A stretch of 64,000 nt of DNA from an uncultured Bacteroidales bacterium (GTDB lineage: Bacteria; Bacteroidota; Bacteroidia; Bacteroidales; Bacteroidaceae): NCBI GenBank assembly GCA_902798705.1, contig CADBXS010000001.1:16489-80488 (forward strand), in the 5' to 3' direction. Positions 57,574 to 64,000 of this stretch are shown piece after piece; position 1 is the first letter of the stretch; each line of letters opens with the position of its first letter. The translations under genes and the position numbers were made by a program. Below the pieces are notes generated by a model. That model did no database searches, was not told where the DNA came from, and saw nothing but the letters and a program-made list of their open reading frames with translations.

Positions 57574-57602
57574 GCGACGGCGGAACCGTCGCTTACGGAG
57601 AA
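57574..57602 (+). repeat. Palindromic element type B, copy B5
   Basis: GCGACGG-CGGAA-CCGTCGC + TTACGGAGAA, perfect. Two nucleotides separate it from type A copy A8: a tandem B-A pair. GGACAAA heptads (57517-57562) precede it. Confidence 0.85.
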
Positions 57603-57604
57603 GA

Positions 57605-57633
57605 CTCGCGACGGAATCGCGAGGAACGGTGGC
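57605..57633 (+). repeat. Palindromic element type A, copy A8
   Basis: CTCGCGA-CGGAA-TCGCGAG + GAACGGTGGC, perfect. It shares the CGGAA loop with the adjacent type B copy. Confidence 0.85.
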
Positions 57634-57740
57634 GAGATGGGGCGGTTGCCTTGTCTCGTTTTTTTTCTTTTTTTTGCCATGAGCGAACATTTTTGTTGGT
57701 TGTTGGTTTTCCCTTTTACACCAACTATAAATTTAGCGAT

Positions 57741-57941
57741 ATGGACAAGAAACTGAAAAGAAGACTGAAAGGCATCGAGAAGAAGTGTGATGCCATCTTG
57801 AGAGAACTGCGTAGGTTTGGATTCAGACCAGGTATTCGACTGTTGGACTCCGTTCGTGCGAGTGCAAGGGCCTTGCATGAGATGAGCATGAAGGAGCGTG
57901 AGCGTATGGAGCGCGAACGGGGTCGTGGACTACGACACTGA
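57741..57941 (+). CDS. Small basic helical protein
   Basis: A 66-residue protein (MDKKLKRRLKGIEKKCDAILRELRRFGF; ALHEMSMKERERMERERGRGLRH), very Arg/Lys-rich. ATG 57741; an upstream extension runs through an AT-rich leader. Overlaps the sigma-factor gene by 44 nt. It could be a sigma partner, but that is only position. Confidence 0.55.
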   Translation: MDKKLKRRLKGIEKKCDAILRELRRFGFRPGIRLLDSVRASARALHEMSMKERERMERERGRGLRH

Positions 57942-58434
57942 GGTAGCGAGGTTGTTGCCATGGATACGCAGGACGGCTCATAGCTTCGCACGTGGCGAGG
58001 ATGCTGAGGACTTGGCAGGGGAAACGGTTCTTCGTCTTTTCCTGCATCGGAGGGACTTCGGCAGCGTGGAGGAGCTTCGGTCGTTCTGCTACGTGGTGAT
58101 GCGCAATGTCCACTATTCGCAATGGCAGCGGAGGAAGGTGGTCGGATTCGTGAGCCTCGACGACGATTTCGACGAGCCTCTGGACTCATACGACAGCTTT
58201 GGTGCATTGGTTGCGCGTGAGGGATTGGCGGTGGTTCAGTTCCTTCGCCGCTATGCGAGTGTGGATACTGCGGTCCTCTATGCGATGGGTTACAGCTATG
58301 CGGAGATAGGCGAGATGCTCCATTTGCCTATCGGGACGGTGCAGAGCAGGATTCACGCAGGAAGAAAGATTTTGAAGAACAAAGGACAAGGGACAAAGGA
58401 GGGGTTGCAAACGTTTATAAACGTTAAGGCGTGA
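57898..58434 (+). CDS. Phage-encoded sigma-70-family factor (ECF-like)
   Basis: A 178-residue sigma factor. Region 2 (~14-80): LPWIRRTAHSFARGEDAEDLAGETVLRLF, then LRSFCYVVMRNVHYSQWQRRK. Region 4 (~118-165): VDTAVLYAMGYSYAEIGEMLHLPIGTVQSRIHAGRKIL, a clear HTH. No region 3 or anti-sigma gene is seen. The start is GTG 57898 or a later GTG; no ATG is available before region 2. The last codons (NVKA) are formed by the AACGTTAAGG box of promoter module 5. It probably directs host RNA polymerase to the five variant promoters (inference). Confidence 0.82.
   Translation: MSVWSANGVVDYDTEVARLLPWIRRTAHSFARGEDAEDLAGETVLRLFLHRRDFGSVEELRSFCYVVMRNVHYSQWQRRKVVGFVSLDDDFDEPLDSYDSFGALVAREGLAVVQFLRRYASVDTAVLYAMGYSYAEIGEMLHLPIGTVQSRIHAGRKILKNKGQGTKEGLQTFINVKA
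58379..58402 (+). repeat. GGACAAA heptads inside the sigma gene 3' end
   Basis: AAAGGACAAGGGACAAAGGA forms the codons for KGQGTKE in the sigma factor tail, showing a repeat taken into coding sequence. Confidence 0.6.
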
Positions 58435-58484
58435 AAATGGTGGGGGCTGGGGATTGCATATATTGACAAAAACGACGAGGTTTG
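58420..58484 (+). promoter_or_regulatory. Phage promoter module 5
   Basis: AACGTTAAGG box at 58420 (inside the sigma gene end), TTG at 58454-58456, 20-nt spacer, -7 variant GAGGTTTG at 58477-58484. Box to -7 end is 65 nt. Drives the DUF2693 gene. Confidence 0.7.
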
Positions 58485-58531
58485 CAGTATAAAAATTAAA
58501 CTTAATGTCAAACCTCTAAAAACAAGAAATC

Positions 58532-58858
58532 ATGGAAAAGAAGAGTTTTCGAGTGAGAGTTTTCAAGTATGCAAACCAGCTTTACAAGACTACAGGTCTT
58601 ATGTGGTCGGAGTGTCTGCGGAAGGCATGGGCGATTTACCGCCTTGCGAAGCAGATGCGTGTGGGTGTTGCGCGATTTATCTACAAGAAGAAGGACGGCA
58701 GCATTCGCGAGGCCTACGGCACCTTGACGAACCTGCCTGCAGGTGTGACTGGTGGCAAGAAGACGAAGCCAAGCTACAAGACCTTTGCTTACTTCGACAC
58801 TGAACGGAACGCTTTTAGATGCTTCTGCGTTGAGAACTTCATCGCTGTGGTAGCCTAA
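58532..58858 (+). CDS. DUF2693 family protein
   Basis: A 108-residue protein. The C-terminal half (VGVARFIYKKKDGSIREAYGTLTNLP...TFAYFDTERNAFRCFCVENFIAVV) matches the DUF2693 pattern of small beta-barrel proteins common in Bacteroidales phages and plasmids. The N-terminal half is a basic helix (VFKYANQLYKTTGLMWSECLRKAW). Function unknown; controlled by promoter module 5. Confidence 0.75.
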   Translation: MEKKSFRVRVFKYANQLYKTTGLMWSECLRKAWAIYRLAKQMRVGVARFIYKKKDGSIREAYGTLTNLPAGVTGGKKTKPSYKTFAYFDTERNAFRCFCVENFIAVVA

Positions 58859-58859
58859 G

Positions 58860-58892
58860 AGCCCCCTCCCGACCTCCCCCGAAGGGGAGGAG
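58860..58892 (+). repeat. G/C-rich GCCCCCTCCCGACCTCCCCC repeat, copy 2
   Basis: The 20-nt core followed by GAAGGGGAGGAG; CTCCCC pairs with GGGGAG. Nearly the same as 31944-31976. Confidence 0.75.
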
Positions 58893-58908
58893 AAGTGAAG
58901 CGGGAGAG

Positions 58909-58937
58909 GCAGCGGCAGAACCGCTGCTTACAAAAAA
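58909..58937 (+). repeat. Palindromic element type B, copy B6
   Basis: GCAGCGG-CAGAA-CCGCTGC + TTACAAAAAA; perfect stem, decayed tail. The A-rich tail, and GTACAAA heptads at 58945-58985, lead into an AT-rich stretch (59040-59130) upstream of the tail gene, where a late promoter may lie though no clear -7 box was found. Confidence 0.75.
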
Positions 58938-59133
58938 ACTAACGAAGTACAAAGTTCAACGTAGAAGTACAAAGTACAAGGGAGGGTGGGGCGGTTGCTC
59001 CGCTCTGCCTGTTTGGTGGCAGTTGTAAGGATTTGGAAATAAACAAGTTAAGGAAATTAGGGTGATTTTTCTTTGTCGGATTTTTCTATTGTGGTTGATT
59101 TCTCTTTTCTTTGTTGGCAAATAAAGTCGCAAC

Positions 59134-61815
59134 ATGCTTTGTAAGTATTATCTGCAAATAGGTTCGGTGAAGGTGGACATCCATTCGGAGAACTGCATCG
59201 AGGTTGGTACGATGGTTGCCAACCTGAGCGAGTTGGCGGTGAGCTACAAGCGCACTGGCTATAATGGCGTGGTGCGTTCGTGCGGCAGTGACATCGTGTT
59301 CGTGGGCGAGGCCTATAGTCGGTTGATGTCGCTGTGGCAGACGAAGTACTACAAGTCGCAGGCTTCGTTTGCGGTGTATGTCATCAATGACCTGTGGATG
59401 TATGAGAAGCTTTGGGAGTGTCCTTTGGACTTCTCCACGTTCCGCTATGACTCGTACAGGGTGACGATTGGTTGTGTCGATAAGGGTGCCGCTGCGCTCA
59501 TCAGGGCGAACCAGGGGACGAGATACCACTACGGGGCTGTAGGATTGAGCGAGAGTCTTCCGTTGGGTTATGACCGCGTGCAGGTGCAGAACAAGGTGGA
59601 GATGACGGTGAACACGGGTTCGACATATGAGGGCTTCGATAGAAAGTTCAGTTATTTCGACGTGGAGGACGAGCGCAACGTGCGCTGCGTGTCGATGCCC
59701 GTGTATGTGAGCAATAGCGACGGTGTTGCCGAAGGGCAGGGCGTGCTGGCGTTATCCCATGACGAGCAGTTGGTGCTGAACGACCGCTATCCTGCTACGA
59801 TTGGCGACCATTACTTTGCTGAGGCTGTTGCCGATGGCAGTGTGGTGGTTGACCTGACGAGCGTGAAGGTGAGGGTGCAGCATCAGGGAGCGCAGATTCA
59901 GTTCATGTTGTCGAAGGGTACGGGCATCACGGGTCCTACCGAACTGGTGGATGGTGTTTCCGTGGGCGATGGCTGGTATGAGTTCGCATGCCATATCAGA
60001 GTCAGCCTCAGCGTGAGCGCAGGAGACAAGATTGGCCTTCAGATGTACTTTTGGTTTGATGGGTACAGAACCACTTTCCCTGACAAGAAGTACTTGATGC
60101 GTGGCAGTTGCGTGATGGACTGGGTGAGCAGGGGCAAGGACATCGACATGCGTGTGATTCGTCCTGTGACCTTGCTGAACAAGTTGCTGCGGAGCATCGG
60201 TGGCGAGAACAGCCAGATAAGGGGCGAGATTGACGATGCGGAGAACGAGCGCTTGCGAAATACGATGCTGTTGCCAGCTGAGGAGATTCGTGGCTTTAGC
60301 GGTCCTACGCTGTATAGCAGTTTCAAGCAGTTCTGCGAGTTCATGGAGGCTGTGTTCGGCTATACCTACGAGATTGAGGAGGATGCCGAGGTGCGCGAGA
60401 CGGTGACGGATGCGCTGGAGATAGTGCCTATAGACGGACGTATCAGCACGCATGTGAATACCTATCCGGGCACTGATGCGCTGGAGGTTGACAGCGTGTG
60501 GTACATAGAGGAGGAGGCGCGTTTCTGCGGTCTGGTTACATTCGTTGATGGTTACTTCCGTACCTTTGTTGGCAGTGACGCTTACAACAACGCTGCGGAT
60601 AATAACCATGCTTATCAGAACAAGATATACTACGACAAGAGTACGTGCGAGGCTTTCAAGTATGTGCCTACGACGGAGGTGAGCGACTCGGCTGCGGTCG
60701 CGCTGACACCGTACGTGCTGGATGAGATTTGCAGTGGCTATTACGACTACATCATGCGCTTTGCCGGCTTCGAGGACGACATTGACGCTGACCATGGAGA
60801 GTATCTCGGTCAGGTGGAGGACGAGGACGTGTGGTTCGTGCGCAACAGGGGCAAGTTCTTCTGCAAGATGAGTGGCCAGTGGTATTCCGTTTGGGACGGT
60901 GCGTCTTACTACAATACGAGTGACGGCTTGAGGGCTAAGAGCATCTTCAAGGTGGTGGACGACGACAGCGGTGTGTATGTGGCTGCCCAGGGCAAGTATC
61001 TGCTTTTCCATGACGTGGATGTGGACGAGGTTGACCCGCTGCCTTGCGCTTCGGTTGTTCGTTTCAAGCACAGGGAGAAGGTGTTCAGCAATGAGGTGTC
61101 GATGGAGTTGGAGCGTGTGAGCGGTCCTGTGGTGAGTGTGGCGAAGGACAGGCTTTACAGTGAGCTGCGCATCGGTTATGAGAAGCAGGACTACGACCTC
61201 GGCAATAGCGGTAATGACGAATGGAACTTCACGAATAGGTATGCGACCGACGTGCAGTTGAGCGCGAAGACGCTGGAGTTGATTAGTCCGTATAGGGCGG
61301 ACTGCTACGGCATCGAGGAGGCTGCAGGGAAGCGAGGTCAGGAGACGAGTTCGAGCGAGAGCGATGGTGACTTGTGGATGGTGAAGGTGCTGGAGGAACC
61401 TGTTGGTGGTCGCTATGTGATAGACAGGAGCATCACGGTGGTGGGTTCTTATACTGACACGGTGTTCAATGCGACGTATGCTCCGATGTACTGCATCTAT
61501 GCCAATAAGGCGTATCTTGGCTCGTTCGCTCAGCGATATACCTTTGCGAGCTGTGAGGGCAATCGGAACATCAGGTTTGACGATGGCAACGACAACATCG
61601 GCATGAGCAGGAGTTTCGTGTTCAACAGCAAGCTGTTCCGAATTGAGGATATAGAGGTGGAGACTGACGACCAGATGCTTCCTCTTGACTTCTCGGGGCT
61701 TGTGGAGTTCGCATGGGGTGAGACGATTTATCGGGGCTTTGTGAACAGTGTTGAGTTCAACCCGCAGAGACCTGAAGTTGTGAAATATGAATTGATTTTT
61801 AGAGTATGTATATAG
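59134..61815 (+). CDS. Large distal tail / baseplate-like protein
   Basis: An 893-residue protein downstream of the tape measure. The N-terminus (LCKYYLQIGSVKVDIHSENCIEVG) and scattered strands (VQVQNKVEMTVNTGSTYEG; YFAEAVADGSVVVDLTSVKVRV) indicate a beta-rich tail protein; the region 330-520 is helical. The C-terminus (MLPLDFSGLVEFAWGETIYRGFVNSVEFNPQRP) resembles the tail-hub style seen in Bacteroidales siphophages. The length suits a tail-tip or receptor-binding platform. Overlaps the next gene by 10 nt. Confidence 0.7.
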   Translation: MLCKYYLQIGSVKVDIHSENCIEVGTMVANLSELAVSYKRTGYNGVVRSCGSDIVFVGEAYSRLMSLWQTKYYKSQASFAVYVINDLWMYEKLWECPLDFSTFRYDSYRVTIGCVDKGAAALIRANQGTRYHYGAVGLSESLPLGYDRVQVQNKVEMTVNTGSTYEGFDRKFSYFDVEDERNVRCVSMPVYVSNSDGVAEGQGVLALSHDEQLVLNDRYPATIGDHYFAEAVADGSVVVDLTSVKVRVQHQGAQIQFMLSKGTGITGPTELVDGVSVGDGWYEFACHIRVSLSVSAGDKIGLQMYFWFDGYRTTFPDKKYLMRGSCVMDWVSRGKDIDMRVIRPVTLLNKLLRSIGGENSQIRGEIDDAENERLRNTMLLPAEEIRGFSGPTLYSSFKQFCEFMEAVFGYTYEIEEDAEVRETVTDALEIVPIDGRISTHVNTYPGTDALEVDSVWYIEEEARFCGLVTFVDGYFRTFVGSDAYNNAADNNHAYQNKIYYDKSTCEAFKYVPTTEVSDSAAVALTPYVLDEICSGYYDYIMRFAGFEDDIDADHGEYLGQVEDEDVWFVRNRGKFFCKMSGQWYSVWDGASYYNTSDGLRAKSIFKVVDDDSGVYVAAQGKYLLFHDVDVDEVDPLPCASVVRFKHREKVFSNEVSMELERVSGPVVSVAKDRLYSELRIGYEKQDYDLGNSGNDEWNFTNRYATDVQLSAKTLELISPYRADCYGIEEAAGKRGQETSSSESDGDLWMVKVLEEPVGGRYVIDRSITVVGSYTDTVFNATYAPMYCIYANKAYLGSFAQRYTFASCEGNRNIRFDDGNDNIGMSRSFVFNSKLFRIEDIEVETDDQMLPLDFSGLVEFAWGETIYRGFVNSVEFNPQRPEVVKYELIFRVCI

Positions 61816-62687
61816 TTAGTCCGTTTACGCCTCTGTTCTTCCATCCGAGCTCTGATGCGTTTCAGAGTCCGAGTGGGAACGTGCAGGTGTGGAGTCCAGA
61901 TGACAGGATATTGGTGCAGGTCATTTCGTTTGACACGAGTGACGATGTGCCTACTGCGAAGTTGAACTCTTTTGACGAGCGGATGGTGAAGACGGAGAGC
62001 GCCTTGGTGTGGAGCACTTGGCGCATGAATACGGACGTGACCATCTACTGGACCATCATCTCGGATCTGACGAACGGTCTTTACAGCGTGACGATAGACA
62101 AGGAGAGTGAGCGTTTCAGGGTGACTGACGACGAGCAGGAGTTGTCGAGGACGACGCTGTTGCAGTACAGCAGTAGCAGCAACAGGGAGCGGAAGGACGT
62201 GTGCTTCTGGATAGACATGCAGCAGTACTTCTTCTCGTTCCGTGTGCCTGGTGGCTTCAAGGACAACGGCTGGCAGTTCGGTGTGGACAATGAGCAGTTC
62301 ACGGACATGGACCGTGACGTGAGCGACGTGTTCGCGCATGAGCAGCTGGTGAAGGTTTTCACGCTCGGCAACTCGATTGGTGTGCCTCCATGGTATGCCC
62401 ATCTGCTGAACATGGCCTTGTGCTGCTCGTATGTATATCTTGACGGTGTTCGCTACGTGCGGAGCGAGGGCAGTGTGCCTGAGATGAACGAGACGGTTGA
62501 GACGTTGAAGTCGTACATCTACAAGCAGAGCCTCGTGCAGGTGCGCTATCTCGATCCGGAGATTGAGCAGCGGAACCAGTTGAGCATCCGCAGGGTTTAT
62601 CTGAACTCGGGCAGGACGAACGCCGAGGAGGTGTATAGGGACGTGAGTGTTGGAAATGAAGAATACTTGATACGAAATAGGACATGA
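61806..62687 (+). CDS. Distal tail protein, function unknown
   Basis: A 293-residue beta-rich protein (MYIVSPFTPLFFHPSSDAFQSPSG; WSPDDRILVQVISFDTSDDV). Such proteins lie just before the fibre gene in Bacteroidales phages. Its stop overlaps the fibre start (ATGA). Confidence 0.65.
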   Translation: MYIVSPFTPLFFHPSSDAFQSPSGNVQVWSPDDRILVQVISFDTSDDVPTAKLNSFDERMVKTESALVWSTWRMNTDVTIYWTIISDLTNGLYSVTIDKESERFRVTDDEQELSRTTLLQYSSSSNRERKDVCFWIDMQQYFFSFRVPGGFKDNGWQFGVDNEQFTDMDRDVSDVFAHEQLVKVFTLGNSIGVPPWYAHLLNMALCCSYVYLDGVRYVRSEGSVPEMNETVETLKSYIYKQSLVQVRYLDPEIEQRNQLSIRRVYLNSGRTNAEEVYRDVSVGNEEYLIRNRT

Positions 62688-64000
62688 AGATAGAATTGAC
62701 ACAAGCCCAGTTGACGCAGGTTGTTGCGTCGGTGTTGCAGTCGCTGCGCACGAACAGCAAGTCGATATTGGAGTTGACGCTGGTGAGTGCCGTGAGCTCG
62801 GTTGACTACATCGAGTTGAGCGAGGGCAAGCGCATCGCTGTGAGTACCATCGTGAACAAGGTGATAGAGCATTTCGGTGACGGTAGTGTTTCGACGAGTA
62901 TGATCCAGGACCTGTGCGTGACGACGGTGAAGATTGCGAATGCTGCGATAACCAATGCGAAGTTAGCGGACGGAAGTGTGACACTTGGCAAGTTGGCTGC
63001 CGAGGTGACGGGTACGATTACGAGCGGCAGCACTGGCTTCGTGACGGGCGATGCTGCCTATCAGATGTTCGTGGCGACTGCCTTGTGGGAGCGTGGCACG
63101 GGTAATAACAGCTTGAAGCAGAAGGGCGGTACGAACGTGGTGAGCGGTAAGCTCTCCATTGCCGAGGGCGACCAGCAGACGGTGAGTGGCAAGTATGCCC
63201 ATGCGGAGGGCTACGGCAACAGCGTGTCGAAGGACTACGGCCATGCAGAAGGCTATCAGACCGTCGTTGGCGGTGTGGCTGGTCATGCTGAGGGTACGAC
63301 GACGAAGGCAAGCGGTGCGAACAGTCATGCAGAGGGTGAGAATACCGAGGCATCGACGACGGCACACGCAGAAGGCTACAACACGAAGGCCTACGGCAAG
63401 CGTAGCCATGCTGAGGGCAAGGACACCTATACAGGCGGCAATGACAGCCATGCGGAAGGAGACTCGACGAATGCCTTGGGCAATCAGAGTCATGCGGAAG
63501 GTCACTTCACGGATGCGGGCGAACTGGATACCGCAGACAACAGTCATGCAGAAGGCTATGCGAGCAGTGCGTTGGGAACGGCATCCCATGCAGAGGGTGG
63601 CTATGGCTGCGCCAGTACGGAGCAGAGGGGCGACAAGAGGGTTGCCGTGCTGCTGAGCGGTTCGGGCAATGCGCAGCAGTTCACGCTTGTGAATTTCTCC
63701 AGCCTCGGCATTGACGTGTCGCTTCTGCCTGGCAAGAAGATTGTGTATGGAAGTGATGAGGAGACCGACGTGAACGTGCGGATTACCGCAGCTGCGGTGG
63801 TTGGCGGTGTGTGCACGATACATACGAACGGCGTGCTTTCCGCTTCAGCACTGAACAGTGCCACCTTCTACTTGGCGGGCAATACGGCCAGTGGTGTGAA
63901 TGCCCATGCAGAGGGCAACTTCAATGCTGCGAGCGGTACGAACAGCCATGCGGAGGGACACAATAACGTGGCTGGTGGTTCGAATAGCCATGCGGAGGGC
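62684..64000 (+). CDS. Tail fibre with HAEG repeats (partial, runs off the window)
   Basis: 439 codons up to the edge, with no stop. Residues ~1-110 form a helix and an alpha/beta joint (MKIELTQAQLTQVVASVLQSL; LCVTTVKIANAAITNAKLADGS, a common fibre linker). From ~155 come at least 13 copies of a 13-18 residue repeat centred on HAEG (SHAEGxxTxAxG), interrupted by a ~75-residue globular insert (~310-390, with LPGKKIVYGSDEETDVNVRI). The pattern resembles the YadA-head beta-roll of trimeric adhesins, so a trimeric fibre binding host surface glycans is likely. Confidence 0.8.
   Translation, partial: MKIELTQAQLTQVVASVLQSLRTNSKSILELTLVSAVSSVDYIELSEGKRIAVSTIVNKVIEHFGDGSVSTSMIQDLCVTTVKIANAAITNAKLADGSVTLGKLAAEVTGTITSGSTGFVTGDAAYQMFVATALWERGTGNNSLKQKGGTNVVSGKLSIAEGDQQTVSGKYAHAEGYGNSVSKDYGHAEGYQTVVGGVAGHAEGTTTKASGANSHAEGENTEASTTAHAEGYNTKAYGKRSHAEGKDTYTGGNDSHAEGDSTNALGNQSHAEGHFTDAGELDTADNSHAEGYASSALGTASHAEGGYGCASTEQRGDKRVAVLLSGSGNAQQFTLVNFSSLGIDVSLLPGKKIVYGSDEETDVNVRITAAAVVGGVCTIHTNGVLSASALNSATFYLAGNTASGVNAHAEGNFNAASGTNSHAEGHNNVAGGSNSHAEG

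Noticed and set aside
59752..61071. 439-codon - strand frame opposite the tail protein
   Set aside because: Antisense shadow without a recognisable domain or start context.

Overview
The window is Bacteroidota DNA, most like a Bacteroidales/Prevotellaceae chromosome. This rests on gene order (DUF177-rpmF-fabH-era-der, serC-serA-DUF1015, hpt-adk-obg-pgeF), SPII lipoproteins, GH43/GH51 plant-polysaccharide enzymes, and several promoters of the Bacteroidota form TTG-N20-TAnnTTTG. The genus is an inference. No rRNA or tRNA gene was recognised.

Layout. 1-12 kb: housekeeping genes on the + strand (TPR protein end, sensor kinase, ribosome/fatty-acid/GTPase operon, phosphofructokinase, serine biosynthesis, IMPACT protein). 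12-20 kb: a xylan/arabinan-degradation cluster (two GH43-CBM6 enzymes, an SGNH esterase, a GH43-like/GH51 arabinofuranosidase) without a SusC/SusD pair. 20-23.5 kb: lipoprotein, pgeF, obg, adk, hpt on the - strand.

From about 23.5-24.5 kb to the right edge lies a siphovirus-like prophage, cut off in its tail-fibre gene. Its lysogeny switch is an XRE repressor read leftwards, with two identical palindromic operators and a rightward promoter between 24.87 and 24.96 kb. A structured leader follows, then small early genes, then a 1.2 kb non-coding region with seven copies of an RNA-like hairpin. Next come recombination and replication genes (DUF1071 annealing protein, PD-(D/E)XK nuclease, a truncated helicase, DUF1064, two replication proteins), two ParB-domain proteins with a glycosyltransferase-like gene, and about 20 small accessory genes including an acyl carrier protein. 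The structural operon is terminase small and large subunits, portal, protease, capsid, neck, tail tube, tape measure, a sigma-70-like factor, a DUF2693 protein, distal tail proteins and an HAEG-repeat fibre. No integrase, transposase, lysin or holin was found, so these are probably outside the window.

Three prophage features look most novel. (1) At least 15 copies of a 29-nt palindromic element: 7-bp stem, 5-nt loop, and one of two conserved 10-nt tails. Four copies lie inside coding sequence, and the three type A copies there share one reading frame. (2) Seven GNRA-capped hairpins with covarying stems, 115-152 nt apart, in non-coding DNA. (3) Five promoter modules in which an AACGTTAAGG box sits a fixed 64-65 nt from the end of a variant -7 box (GAGG[T/A]TTG), in a phage that encodes its own sigma factor. 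A degenerate ~21-nt ATTGGGGACGTACT repeat also occurs at two host loci and once in the prophage.
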